NCBI GenBank assembly: GCA_027257055.1
Contig: JAPVLO010000059.1
Location: 5,084,001 to 5,148,000 of the forward strand
Source of the DNA: Cephalopachus bancanus
Taxonomy: Eukaryota; Chordata; Mammalia; Primates; Tarsiidae
Direction of reading: 5' to 3'
Length of the DNA: 64,000 bases
Shown: positions 1-11,599 of the stretch, one piece after another
Numbering within the stretch: position 1 is the first letter of the stretch
How the letters are laid out: every line of letters begins with the position of its first letter
The notes under the pieces: generated by a model
The model's input: only the letters and a program-made list of their open reading frames with translations
Told to the model about the DNA's origin: nothing
Databases searched by the model: none
Translations under genes and position numbers: made by a program

Positions 1-1330
1 CTAATCCATAAAATACTATGCTGCTTCCAGACTAGTTCTACAGGAGATGCTCAAGAAGTTATTAAGCACAGAAGAAAAAAAAAAGAAAGAAACATCCACT
101 TACCAAAAATGCAAGAAAACATAGATTCAACACACCTCATGACTACAAAATTGAAAACACACACACATATATCAACCCAAAAGTTAAAAGAAAACAAAAC
201 AGCCTTATAACAGCATCATGACAGGGATATACTCACATTTCAATAATCAGTCTGAAAGTCAATGGATTAAATGTACCATTGAGATGACATAGAATGACCA
301 TCTAGATTTAAAAAAAAAAAAAAACCACACAGCCCGAAAATATGCTGCTTCTAGGAAACACATCTCACAAAGTACACCCATAGACACAAAGGATGGAAAA
401 CAAATTTTCAAGTGAATGGAAAACAAAAGACGGTAGGAGTAATAATTTTAATGTCAGACAAAACAACCTTCAAGCTAACAAAAATGTAAAAAGATACATA
501 ATTATGAAAGGTTCAATCCATCGATAAGAAATATCCATCCTAAATATATATGCACTCAACACAGGAGCACCAGGGTTTATAAGGCAACTACTAAGTAAAC
601 TAAAAAAGGATATTGACTCTAACACTATCATAACTGGGGACTTAAATACCCCCACTAACAACCCTAGATAGACAAACAAGGCAAAAAATCAATAAGGAGA
701 TCCAGAATCTTAACTTGATGCTTGACTAAAAGGAAATACTAGATACCTACACAGCACTCCACCCAGCAACCATGGAATATTCATTCTATTCATCACAACA
801 TATTACATACTCCAAGATCAACCTTATCCTTGGCCATAAATCAAGCATAAACAAATTCCATAAGATCAAAATACTATCTTGCACCATCTCAGACCACAGT
901 GGAATAAAAATAAATGTCACCACCAACAAAATCCCCCCAAAACACACAAAGACAGGGACACTAAACAGCACAATGCTGAACCACTTCTGGGTCAACATAG
1001 AAAACAAAACAGAAATTAAGAAATTCATGAAAACAAAGACTCATCTCACCAAAACCTCTGGGATGCCATGAAATCAGTAATAAGAGGGAAATTTATATCT
1101 CTATGACCAACATTAACAAAATAGAACGATCATAAGTTAACAGCTTAACAAATCACCTAAGGAAACTGGAAAGGCAAGACCACCAAAACCCAAGTTCAGC
1201 AGAATAATCCAGATCACCAAAGTAAAAGCTCAAATATGAGACATGGAAGAAAAAAATATCATAGAAAAAAAATCTATGAAACAAAAAGCTGGTTCTTTGA
1301 AAGGATAAACAAGACCGATGGACCCCTATA
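1..1330 (+). mobile_element. LINE-1 fragment, ORF2 5' (endonuclease) portion, decayed
   Basis: From about 200 the + strand translates, across frameshifts and stops, into an L1 ORF2 endonuclease domain. LKVNGLNVP near 250 corresponds to the start of ORF2; NIYALNTGAPGFIRQ near 550-580 and IITGDLNTP near 630-650 follow in order. The longest open piece (772-1071) carries YSKINLILGHKSSINKF, ISDHSGIK and LNHFWVN, all in the usual ORF2 order. The fragment stops near 1330, before the reverse transcriptase domain. Bases 1-200 are A-rich and probably the region between ORF1 and ORF2. Stops and frame changes make it non-functional. Confidence 0.85.
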
Positions 1331-2060
1331 ATTAATTGTTGTAGCACTTTTATGATTAAAACTTTAAAATTCTTTTCAGGTAATTCCAAAAACTGATTTA
1401 TCTCAGTGGATATTGGCATCAGTTTGTTGTCTTTTCTCATTCAAGTTGTGATATTCTTGGTTCTTAGTGTGATGAATGAGTTTCAATTGTATTGCGAACA
1501 TTTTGTCTATTATGTTAGAAGTCTCAATTTTATTTGAATCTTTCATTTTAGCAGATAGTCACCTGTTTAGGTTTAACACAGAGATCTTGGCCTCCTTCAA
1601 TGGACTGTGATTTCAATGACAATAACATTTTTACAGCATTTGTGGTGTTGTTTGGGTCTGCTTGTTTTATATGGTACCCCTTAATCTCCCACTGGGTCCT
1701 CTTGATGCTTCCTGAGGATTCTTGAGGCCTGGCCTCAACAGTCTCTGGGAGGGTTAGAGGGTCTCAGATCCAGCAGAGAAGGAGACTGCTGCTTCCTGGA
1801 TACTTATTTTTGGTGGGATTTCCAATCACTCCTTGCAAGTGGTGCTGGGCTTGCTGGATGTTAGTGGGTCTCCATTTTGGTCTGGGGAACAATAAATCAA
1901 CCTGACCTGCTTTCTCTTGTTAGGTCAGGGGTTGGGAACTGATGTGTCAGGGGTCATATCTGTTAGATGAGAAGACTTGACATCCTGTCACTATTATATT
2001 CTTCAAGTTCTGAGGTAGGAAACCGTCTCATCTTCTTATTCCTTGCACCATTTTTAGGGA
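1331..2060 (-). mobile_element. Probable antisense LINE-1 untranslated-region sequence
   Basis: T-rich and moderately GC-rich sequence that resembles, in antisense, the 5' untranslated region of older primate L1 families (for example GGGTCCTCTTGATGCTTCC near 1695 and CAACCTGACCTGCTTTCTC near 1900). It abuts the + strand ORF2 fragment, so this may be a 5'-inverted L1 copy or two separate insertions. Family assignment is from memory of consensus and needs alignment. Confidence 0.5.
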
Positions 2061-2308
2061 ATTTTTGGGTTTGTTTTTTTTTTTTTGAGTTGGAGTCTTA
2101 CTCTGTTGCCCAGGCTGGAGTGCAGTAGCATGCTCACGGCCACTGCAGTCTTGACCTGCTGGGCTCAGGTGATCCTTCTGCCACAGCCTTCCAAGTAGCT
2201 GGAACTACAGGCATGCGATACCATGCCCGGTTTATTTTTTGATTTATTGTAGAGACAAGACAAGGTCTCAGCAAGTTGCCCAGACCGGTCTTGACATTTT
2301 TAGGGTTT
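2061..2308 (-). mobile_element. Alu (lineage type), 5'-truncated
   Basis: The T-tract at 2074-2086 followed by GAGTTGGAGTC is the reverse complement of an Alu tail. The body runs to 2295 and lacks roughly the first 90 bases of the left arm. Flanking duplications ATTTTTGGGTTT (2061-2072) and ATTTTTAGGGTTT (2296-2308) support a retroposition event truncated at its 5' end. Confidence 0.85.
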
Positions 2309-3311
2309 ATAGCTGTGCATGATGGAGACAAGCAGGCAGAAACTCATCTATTTTGTCCTAATTGGAAGTTAATCTATCTCATTTTTATGAAAGAAAAAGA
2401 ATCATTTTAAACATTATGCAAAAGAAAAATATTCTGTGATTCAGTTTCTACCTGCCGGAGAGAAGGGACCCTTATTGATTTGGACCTTCTTTCCTCCTCA
2501 GTAATTTCTTTTCTTCCCTCTCCATCCTCTGTTCCCCTTGTCTCCCTCCCCTTACCCCTCCCATCTGCTGAGGTGTAATTTTGGAGTGATTTTTAGACAT
2601 ATGAAAAACTAGTGGCAGGGAATGCAGAAACGCAAAACAGGAGAGCCTTCATGTTAGATTGAACACAAGTGGAGCTGAAAATAGGGAGGGTTACGTTTTC
2701 AGGGCTTTTTGAGTGCTATTAAATTAATTCTGTGATATAAGAGATTTGACATTCATTCACTTCGTTTTAATGATTGATGGAGCTTATATGTTTCAACATT
2801 CTTAAGGGTGGTTTGTACTTAGTTTGGATCAGAAAGAAACAAAATAGTGCCCTGAAGGCATAATTTCAGAGAGCTAGTAAGTGAGGATGTTATTTCACAG
2901 CAGTGATATTTGAAGTGTGGTAATATGGGCAATTCAACATTTTTGTATCTTGGAGGAGGCAGTATTGTTTTTAAAGAATGGATTCTAAAATCATCACTGC
3001 TTTGCTACACTTTTAATCATAATATTGAAATTTTTAAAATAAAAAGTAAGATTTTTAGATTTGGTCAAAAACAAGATTGAGCAATAATGTTTTAGAGAAT
3101 GAAATCATTCCATCTTCCTGTGGGGCTGAAGATTAATTAGGCTGTTAGTGTACAGGCTCTTGTCCATTGAGTCTGAACTCTGGTATCTGTTTATCACTCT
3201 CTTTAAGGTTGTAGACCCAAAATGTGTCTTTGCTGACATTCTCATCTAACACTCTGACATATTGCTTCAAAAGTCACATTCTTTGACCATTAATTGGTAA
3301 AGAATGGCAGG
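2309..3311. other. No recognised feature
   Basis: AT-rich sequence with a pyrimidine-rich patch near 2490-2570. No open reading frame of note and no repeat that I can name. Confidence 0.6.
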
Positions 3312-3861
3312 TGTCACATGACCATCCTACCATTGCTGAGTGTCACTCACCCTTCCTACCCTTGTTGAGTGTCTTACCTATCCATCTTATCATTGTCAAG
3401 TGTGTCACCCATTAATCCCACCCTTGTTGAGTATGTCGTACACCTGTCCTACCACGTCAAGTGTCACGCACTCATCCTGCCACTGTCACCCATACTAGCA
3501 TTGTTGAGTGTGTCATGCATCCTTTCACCTTTATCAAGTGTGTCATGTACCAATCCTATCACTGTCCAGTGTCATACACCCGTTCTACTGTTGCCCAGTG
3601 TGTCATGCACCAATCCTACCATTGATGAGTGTGTCACACACCTATCATACCATTGTTATCCATCCTACCATTGTGGAGTGTCATGCACCATCTTACCTTT
3701 ATCAAGTGTGTCACACACCCATCTTACCATTGTCTATTATCTCATGCATTCATCTTACCCTTATCTAGTGTGTCACACACTTGTCTCATCACTGTCCAGT
3801 GTGTCATGCACCCATCTTACTCTTGGTGGGTGTGTCATGCATATATTCTACTCTTGTCGAG
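3312..3861. repeat. Degenerate minisatellite, unit about 31 bp
   Basis: About 17-19 imperfect head-to-tail copies. Each starts with TGTGTCA(T/C)(G/A)CAC, continues with (C/T)ATC(C/T)TACC, and ends with ATTGT(T/C)GAG or similar. The last units are exactly 31 bases; others are 29-30 because a TG is missing. Divergence between units is high, so the array is old or not being homogenised. Three overlapping open frames (86-167 codons) on the + strand exist only because 31 is not a multiple of 3 and stops are rare in the unit; they are not genes. Confidence 0.9.
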
Positions 3862-5930
3862 CATTTATTTAATTCCTAAGATTTATAAGATATACATCAA
3901 ATAGCATATGGACTTAGGTCCTTGGTAATCTTATTTATTTCTTTATATCCCTATAGGGCTAAGAAATTAAATTTAATTAGGCTGGGGGCAAATATGGGAT
4001 GAGGCAGTTTAGCTGATCTACTGCATTTCTTTCATCCCTTTATGTCTCATCTCCTCACTCCTCATGAGTTTTGTTAGACTTTAAAAAAAACACACATTAG
4101 AGATATAACATGCGAAGCAATCAATACTAGCGAGAGAGTATTTGTTTATTTAATAGGATTACGATTTGCAATCTACTTTAATCTAAAAAGTTAACTTGCT
4201 TATATTTTTTACTGTTTTCCTATATTAGAAGCACTTATCCCATTTGAACAGGGCACTCATCTCCATGGTCCACACTCCCAGAAAAAGAGCAAATGTTTTC
4301 TCTCACCATCTGGAAAATGTTAAAGCAATGTTTCCTGCATTCATGGGAAGAGAGATAACTTTTCTGTGGTTCATTTGTGCTCTCGATATATAGAGCTCTG
4401 AAGTCTAGAAGGAAATAAAAGAGGAAATAGGGCTTTTGTGTAGAGGAATGAAGAGGGTGTGAGGGTATGTCTGGAGGTGGGAAAATGAATGAGGTGACTA
4501 ATAAATGACAATGACCTCCCCCTAGATGACTTATCAAAGAAGCCATTGTCTCATAACCCATGACATGCCCAGAGAGTGAAGTAAGATATGGATCCTTGCA
4601 AAGGATATTATTGCAAAGCCCATGCCCTGCAATGGGTTGGAGACATCACCAGTTACCCACATAGTCTTTGTGTAAGTGAGAATTTCCCATTACTCAAAAT
4701 ACAAGTAATTCAGCCTATGTCAGCAGGGACTCTTGTCTGTACTATGTGGAAGCCCTGCTCTTTTTCATGCAAGCACATCATTAACTATCTTCTCTGATGT
4801 GTTAGCATCTCACTAAGCCATGAGACTTTGTATTATCCCCATCAATGATACCCAGTTGTACACCTCTCAACAATGCCAGGGGACTTCAGAAATACCAAAT
4901 TTTAAAGCAGGACAGTAATGAACATGGCACCTATTTATATCGTAGATGCTCTAGTATGAAGAATCTAAAAAATAATGTAAGCTGTGCACAGACTGTAATG
5001 AGGTATCAACTATCAGGATCTACCCCGTTCTTATAGAACAGAGACAAAAACAATGGTAGTCTCCCAACTTGCTTAAGTGTCTTAGCAGGTGTGGAGTTAT
5101 AAAGGGCAAGGGAGGAAAGAGGGATTGAGGAGCCAAGAAAACGAGTGAATGAGTCTCCATATTGTTCCCTAATGCTGCCTCTCTGCGACCTAATGGTAAA
5201 AATGGCAATTATTGCTTTCTTCCCCAACAACTATTTCCTGCTTTCCAAGATAACAGATTCCTGATATTGTCAAGTCATTAAGCAACTTTGTACTTCAGGG
5301 AAGTCTGGACTCCCTTTCACCCAAGAAGTAAGGCTAATTTGATTTTGCCATTTATAATATTTCTATTTCCCTTACCAGTGATTTGTTTGAGAATGGGCAT
5401 ATATGATACATCTTTAATCAGTGAGATATGAGGGCAAGACCGCAAGGAATTCTAGAAATTTTTTCTCACACTTATAAAAAAGGCATAAAAAAAAAAGAAA
5501 TTCTCTTTCCTCTGTCCCTGCATTTTGATAGATATTAGAGCTGTCATGCCTGGAACTGCTGCAATCATCTCATAACTGTCAGAGGAAAGCTAAGAGATTC
5601 ATGAAGAATTTGAGCTTAGGCAATAATGAGCCATTCAGCTAACCAACTCTGAAATGATCCTATTTTTAGCTTCTGGTTAGATAAGAAAATGCATCTTTCT
5701 CATTTTTTAAGCCAATTTTAGTTGAGTTTTTTGTTACCTCCCGCCCAAAGTATACCAAACAAGTCAATAATCAGATGGAAAATTAAGAAATATATTGCAT
5801 CATTTTACAGACTCGTTGATTCACGATCAACTAAGAATAATGGACTATATCGACATTCCCTTCTGAGATTCTGAAATTACAGAGAGTACCTATTGCGGAA
5901 GAATCTTTCAACAATTATCAAGCACTTCTT
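3862..5930. other. No recognised feature
   Basis: AT-rich sequence. Open frames here are short, lack protein family resemblance and overlap on both strands. I see no splice-bounded exon, RNA gene or clear repeat. Confidence 0.55.
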
Positions 5931-6251
5931 AAAAATTTCACCATGGAGCCGGGCTCGGTGGCTCAGCCTGTAATTCCGCGCCTTTGGGAGGCTGAGGTGA
6001 GTGGATTGACTGAGCCCATGGGTTCGAGACCCACCTGGGCAGCAAGACCTCATCTCTACAATAAATCAAAAAATCAGCCGGGCGTGGTAGCGCGCGCCTG
6101 TAATTCCGGCTACTCGGAAGGCTGAGGTGGAAGGATCGCCGGAGCCCAGCAGGACGAGGCTGCGGTGGCCGAAAGCGGCCACTGCACTCCAGTCTGGGCG
6201 ACAGAGTGAGACTCCAACTCAAAAAAAAAAAAAAAAAAAATTTCACCATGG
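5931..6251 (+). mobile_element. Alu (lineage type), full length
   Basis: Full dimeric Alu starting at GCCGGGCTCGG (5948) and ending in a 20-base A tail (6221-6240). It is flanked by identical 16-base duplications AAAAATTTCACCATGG (5931-5946 and 6236-6251, overlapping the tail). It shows the lineage-specific linker CTACAATAAATCAAAAAAT and the right-arm GGAAGGATCGCCGGAGCCC. The perfect duplications and many retained CpGs mark it as fairly young. Confidence 0.97.
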
Positions 6252-7750
6252 TCAATATGAAGAATAAAACTAAGGAAAATACTCCCTTAATTAGAATCTA
6301 AACTCATAAAATATTATGTAGGAAAATACAAGATATATGAACTTGAGTCCAAAACCAAAAGATGGAAATACCCATTTCCAGAAATGGAAAGCAAATTCAA
6401 AATCAAAGAGGTGGTCAGAAGTTTAGGTTAAATGTATCAGAGTTTTAAGAGATATAGGCATAGGCCCTCATGGCTGGACCTGGGAGTTTGGTTGCTTGTG
6501 CAGAAAGGGTAGGTCAGGATGCAGGACCTATTTACACAGGGAACTGGGGCTCAGATACCAAGAAAGCTCTGCTCCAACAGCTGGAGGAAGCTACAGGAAA
6601 ACTTGTTACATATCCAGGGTTGAGGTTAGAAAAGGAAATCCTAGGAAATTTGAACCTACCACCATGTGACCAAGCGGGTCCGAATTCACACCATTAGTAT
6701 GGAAATAAAATTCCCAGTTGAGAAATCAACTGACTCAAAATGAGTGAAACCCACAGACATCAAAAGAAACAAAGTCAAAATGCCCCAACAGGGATTTTCC
6801 ATAGCTCAGAGAACTCAGAGCACCCATATAACTCAATCTCGGTGGAAGATGATGAGCTTCTGGTTGAAGATTTGAACTATGGAAGTAAATGAATTACTGA
6901 GTAGAGAGTAAGATGAAGCAACAAAAGGAAGAATTTGTGCACTGACAAAATAAAATCACCTAAAAGAGACTTTAAAATTATTATTTTGAAAATGTTTATA
7001 TAGATAAAAATGAAATAGAAAAAATAAAGCAAGCACACAATAGTATAAATAGAATAAACTTGAAAAATATAAAGAATACAATGAAAATCTTAAAATAAAA
7101 ATTATAACTCACTGAAATAAAAAATAAATTATCTGGTTGAACAACAATGTATATACAGGTGAAGAGGAAAATGTACATTAGAACACAGATCCAAGGTAAT
7201 GACTGAGAATGTGGAACAGAGAAATAAAAACAAGGGAAGTTATGACAAAGAAGAATGGAAGTCAGGGTCTAATATGTGTCTGATAGGAATTGTAGAAGGA
7301 GAGAGTTAAGTGAATATGGGATACTTCATGTTAGAAGAGAAGAAATGAGAATTTTCCAAAATTGAAAAAAAAGTAAAAAATCCTAACATTAAATGAATCT
7401 CAAAATCCAAATAGGACAAATAAAAACAACTTTACATCCAGAAGAAGCTACAGAATATCAAAGACAAGTAAAATTTTCAAAGGTGATCAGAGATGAAAAG
7501 ACAGATTTTTCCAAAGGAATGATTGTTAGGTCAACAAAAAACTTATAGCCAGAAATAATAGCTAATATTCATTGAGTAATTGCTGTGGGCCAGGCATTAT
7601 TTTAAGGACCTCTCATTTAATGTTCACAGCAATCTAATAAGGAAGATGCTATTTGTTGTCCTCATTTAAGATAGTTATAAAACAGTGGACAAAATACAAT
7701 GAAATAATATATTCAAAGTAGTGAGACATAAATAAGTCTTCCTGTGACTA
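6252..7750 (+). mobile_element. Old LINE-1/HAL1-type fragment (ORF1 region), interrupted by MIR
   Basis: A-rich + strand sequence resembling the ORF1 region of old L1/HAL1 elements: GAGAATTTTCCAAAATTGA near 7351, CATCCAGAAGAAGCTACAGA near 7436, and CAGTGGACAAAATACAATG near 7683. The last piece continues the match after the 7556-7678 MIR, so the two parts are one element. A 75-codon open frame at 6470-6697 has no family resemblance and is probably chance within the 5' part. Confidence 0.6.
7556..7678. mobile_element. MIR fragment
   Basis: Contains the MIR core pattern: ATTGAGTAATTGCTGTGGGC, then GCCAGGCATTATTTTAAG, a TTAATGTTCACAGCAATC stretch and GGAAGATGCTATT. Sits inside the L1/HAL1-like element. 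Confidence 0.75.
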
Positions 7751-9303
7751 ACTCCTACCAAATTTCCATCATGCGTATATCTTAGAGGTTTTTTTTTCTT
7801 TTCTGACTGATACAATTAATAATTCATAAACATAGAGTTAGATAATAAGGCAAATATGTGTTCAGTGTAACTACACAAAAATGTTATATAGTTATAAGTT
7901 CTTCAGAATTACATGTATGATCATTGTGTGTGTGTGCAGTGAGAAGGGTGGAGAAATCTATGTTTTTAATCAATTTTTGTTGTTTTTCACTGTCCACCCA
8001 GACTGAGTTAAAAGAACTGTGGGATAAAATATGCAGGCTGAGTTAGGAAGGTGAGTCCGTTTCAAATATTCCTATAGTACAAATGATGGTTCCTGTGTCA
8101 GTGAAAAGAGCCCTATAAGTATTTCAAACCAAAGGAATACAATACAGGGAATTGCTGTTGCAGGTGATGGAGTAGCTAAGGAACCATGTAGCACTATGTG
8201 ACAATATAGTTGAGTTTAGTTAAGCAAAGAAGCTACTACCAACCTCAGACTGGAGTGAGAAAAGGAAGAAATGGTAGCATCAGAGCTCAAGGTCACCTGG
8301 AAGGCACTGAGGTCATGGAGGTAGAGGCCAACCTGAAGGAACAGGAGCCACACAGATATTGCACCTACTATGGGTAGGGGTGGGGTAGAGATCTTGGCTC
8401 TAATCCTTCCCTGCTCTTCATGCTTCCATTGACACCTTCTCTTAACTAAACTCATCTAGAACCAAAAGGCAAGGGAAGCTGGAAAATGTAGTTTTCTATA
8501 ATAAACAATCAAATAGAGAAGGTCAGAGAATGGATCTGAAAACAGTCAAGTGATTGACACAACTCATTGCTATCTGTGAATTCGAGAGGGTTACTGTGAT
8601 GACACTTAGCCAAAGGACAGACATGTTTCGGGTCAGAAGCTTGTCTAGTGTCTTCTCTATTCTCTAACTATTCCAACTGCCTGAGTTCCTCCACTTCAGC
8701 TTGGTAATCAGCTAGAAAGTAGCACATGCATTTTGTGTGTGAATGACTAAGCTGACTTCTCTTCTTGTGCAAAGGCATTGCTTCATTCCAATGATAGTCT
8801 TGTTCTACAAGCTCCACAAGATGGCAACTTCATTTAAGACCATCTATTGAGCTTTTTGGAATACAGATGTCCTCTTAAATCTGCTATGCCTAGAAGCTAA
8901 TAGTGGAATGTAAAAATAGCTTTTGCTGTCTGCATGACTTTTCTTATTTGTATTCTAAGTAAAATCACTTAGGCAGACACAGAAAGCTCTTCTTATTTGC
9001 ATTTATTTTGCCTACAGAAAATGTACAGTTCACATGACTGCTCTGCTTCAAAGAAATAATCAAAATACAAATTGCTTGAACTATAAAAACAGGAGCTCAG
9101 AAAACCTTATCCTTCTTAGGATAAGGAAGACAAATTAGGACACATTTTAAACATAAAAGAAAGATGTTTTCTTCCATAGCTATCTTCAATTTATATCTCC
9201 AAAGCAGAAGCAAAAAGAATTTTGAGAATTACTTGGTTGACAGAAACTTTATCCTTTCCAAAATTTTATTTTTGACCATGTGGACCAGAAAAGTTGCCAA
9301 TGT
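7751..9303. other. No recognised feature
   Basis: Unique-looking AT-rich DNA. Only a tiny (GT)5 run near 7926 stands out. The 79-codon open frame on the - strand (8216-8455) shows no domain or splice context. Confidence 0.55.
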
Positions 9304-9650
9304 CAAATCTGTTTCCTTCCTCCCTCCCTCCCTCCCTCCCTCCTCCCTCCTTCCCTCCCTCCCTCTCTCCTTCCCTCCTCCCTCCTTCCCTCCCTCCCTC
9401 TCTCCTTCCCTCCTCCCTCCTTCCCTCCCTCCCTCTCTCCTTCCCTCCTCCCTCCTTCCCTCCCTCCCTCTCTCCTTCCCTCCTCCCTCCTTCCCTCCCT
9501 CCCTCTCTCCTTCCCTCCTCCCTCCTTCCCTCCCTCCCTCTCTCCTTCCCTCCTCCCTCCCTCCATTCCTTCCTTCCTTCCTTCCTTCCTTCCTTCCTTC
9601 CTTCCTTCCCTCCTTCCTTTTTTTTCTATCCCCCTCCCCCCCTTTTTTTT
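9304..9650. repeat. Pyrimidine tandem array: six 35-bp units, then (TTCC)n and T/C tract
   Basis: After a (CCCT)n lead-in, six apparently identical 35-base C/T-only units start at 9351, 9386, 9421, 9456, 9491 and 9526. They are followed by (TTCC)n to about 9608 and a mixed T/C tract reaching the T-run of the Alu at 9651. The array lies exactly where the Alu's poly(A) tail should be, inside its target-site duplications. All-pyrimidine on one strand, it gives long spurious open frames in several frames (up to 172 codons of Pro/Ser/Leu or Gly/Arg/Glu); these are artefacts. Confidence 0.95.
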
Positions 9651-9955
9651 GAGTCAGAGTCTTACTCTGTTGCCCAGGCTGGAGTACAATGGCACAATCA
9701 CGGCTCACTGCAGCCTTCAATTCCTGGACTCAAGTGATCCTTCCACCTCAACATCCCAAGTAGCTGGGACTACAGGTATGCACTACATGTCTGGCTAACT
9801 TTTTGATTTTTTTTTTTTTTTTTGTAAAGATAAGGTCTCTCTATGTTGCTCAGGCTGGTTTTGAATTTTGGGGCTCAAGTCATCCTTCCGTCTTGCCCCT
9901 CCAAAGTACTGGGATTACAGGCATAAGTCACTGCACCTGAACAAATCTCTGTTTT
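9651..9955 (-). mobile_element. Old Alu (AluJ-like)
   Basis: GAGTCAGAGTCTTACTCTG through GGGATTACAGGCATAAG is a full-length Alu in antisense. It has the standard AluJ text (for example CTCACTGCAGCCTTCAATT), not the lineage-specific variants, and many mutated CpGs. Its duplications CAAATCTGTTTCC (9304-9316) and CAAATCTCTGTTTTC (from 9942) enclose both the Alu and the pyrimidine array. Confidence 0.9.
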
Positions 9956-10433
9956 CATTTGGAGAGCATAACTATAATCTAGAATATGATTTTTTTCTAA
10001 ATCAAAATTAAGCAATATTTGGTAATCAACTTTACACTCAAAAGTCTTTGAATGAAGAATATGCTATTCACCAAATGAAATGAGTGTTAATTTCCATTTA
10101 AAACTTATTGTTGGCTATATTTCTAGCCAAAATATTTATCTTTTGTTTATCAACTCTTAGCTTTAATAGAGGTTCATTGTTTAATGAAATATCATAGTCT
10201 TCACTCTAATGGGCATTTTTGGTGATAGAAATATATTATTTTGGGGATAGTGTAGTTAATTGTTGATTTATGTGTCAGAACTAGGCAGGTTTTATAAACT
10301 GTCCCAATTTTTAAGACCTTTAGTATATCAATAGGCTATGACTTTGACTTTCTGAAATGCTTGTGCTTATATTTTTTTACTTAATGCTCAGGGCATACAG
10401 TTATCAGTTGATCAGTTACATAAGAAAATCTTT
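9956..10433. other. No recognised feature
   Basis: AT-rich, no open frame or repeat identified. Confidence 0.6.
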
Positions 10434-10439
10434 GTAGAG

Positions 10440-10493
10440 TGCATGTGTGTGTGTGTGTGCATGCGTGCGTGTGTGTGTGTGTGTGGTGTGTAT
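10440..10493. repeat. (GT)n microsatellite with GC interruptions
   Basis: GT dinucleotide runs interrupted by GCATGCGTGC in the middle. A 171-codon antisense open frame spanning 10416-10931 reads through it as His-Thr repeats and is not a gene. Confidence 0.95.
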
Positions 10494-11049
10494 TTTATAA
10501 AGAACATTAGCACCCTCTTCTGGGTGACTTTTGAAGCTGTAATGAAAACATTCTGACAATCTTTTCCCATTTTCTAACAATAAACAATCTGAATATTCAT
10601 TAAATTTGCTCCTAATTAAAGCACAACCTCTGGGTAATTTAATTATACTGCATATTTCAGAAACACTGATAAGTGTTGGAGTCAAAAACACTTCATTGCT
10701 AAATGTTACCCACTGAGAATAAGAGTTTGGCTTATGAAAAGAAAAAAAATTGCTTCTTCTACATTTCTCAGGATAAGTGTCTCCAGTGACTCTTAAACAT
10801 ACAGAGCTATGCAAGGAAGAAGGGAAACACAAGGACAGACAAGGAGAGCAAAATTGTGCATTCTTCTCCCAGCTGTTAGTACTTGAAGAAAAAAGTATCC
10901 CCTTGTATGCTTTAATATCAGTCACTGACATAGTTAAATATTCTTTGATTCAGTTACATTTATTTACAAAATCAGATACTTTTAAATTAGACTCTCTGGA
11001 GTCCTATCAGACACTCTTGTAATAGACTTCTTGTGGGGCTGATGATGGA
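10494..11049. other. No recognised feature
   Basis: Unique-looking sequence; overlapping sense and antisense open frames without family resemblance. Confidence 0.5.
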
Positions 11050-11059
11050 GATGTGACTG

Positions 11060-11550
11060 TATTTGATTGATTCATTCATTTGGTCATTCATTCAATTATT
11101 CTAGAAACATTTGGTGACCATCTACTATGTGCCAGATATATTCTTCTAGGTCCTGGAGATACAGGGAACAGATTCAAGCCCCTAACTTCATAAAGATTTC
11201 ATTTCTAGTAGATGAGATAGATATAGAAGTAAATGCATTATATGTTAAATAATAATAAATTCTATATATAAATATGAGCGAGAGAGTGAAGAAGTTATGA
11301 AGCCCCTTATCTATGATGTAGTTGTAGGTAGTATTGTTTTATACCAAGTGTTTTATGTCAGAAAAATTCTTATTGATAAGGTGAGATTTGAACAGAGACC
11401 TGAAGTAAGAGTTTAAGCCTTGTGGACATTTAGAGAAAAAGCATTCTAGGTGGAAGGAATAGGATGTGCAAGCCCTCTGAGGCAAGGAGTTTTATTTGCT
11501 GTGAATACTTTAAATGCTATATAGGGGCTCAGAATGTCACAGTAGTGGAG
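11060..11550 (+). mobile_element. LINE-2 fragment
   Basis: Matches the L2 pattern in order: ACCATCTACTATGTGCCAG, TTCTTCTAGGTCCTGGAGAT, GATTTCATTTCTAGTAGATG, GATTTGAACAGAGACCTGAA, GCATTCTAGGTGGAAGGAAT and GTGCAAGCCCTCTGAGGCA. Highly diverged, as expected for this age. Confidence 0.8.
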
Positions 11551-11599
11551 AGCCTACTTGAGCTTGTGAATTTGGGACTTTGATAAGATTCTATATGTT

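Noticed and set aside
772..1071. 99-codon frame as a candidate gene
   Set aside because: It is L1 ORF2 text (ILGHKSS, ISDHSGIK) within a decayed element.
3369..3904. Open frames of 167, 86 and 91 codons
   Set aside because: All three lie within a tandem minisatellite and overlap in different frames.
5938..6255. 105-codon antisense frame and similar frames at 16,040, 20,224, 23,237, 41,636, 52,545, 61,914
   Set aside because: All are translations of Alu elements (LECSG..RPP, GITG motifs).
9164..9798. Long open frames of 147-172 codons rich in Pro/Ser/Leu (+) or Gly/Arg/Glu (-)
   Set aside because: They are translations of a C/T-only tandem array in several frames; the 35-base unit simply contains no stops.
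10416..10931. 171-codon antisense frame
   Set aside because: Its end reads through the GT microsatellite (His-Thr repeats) and the rest has no recognisable domain.
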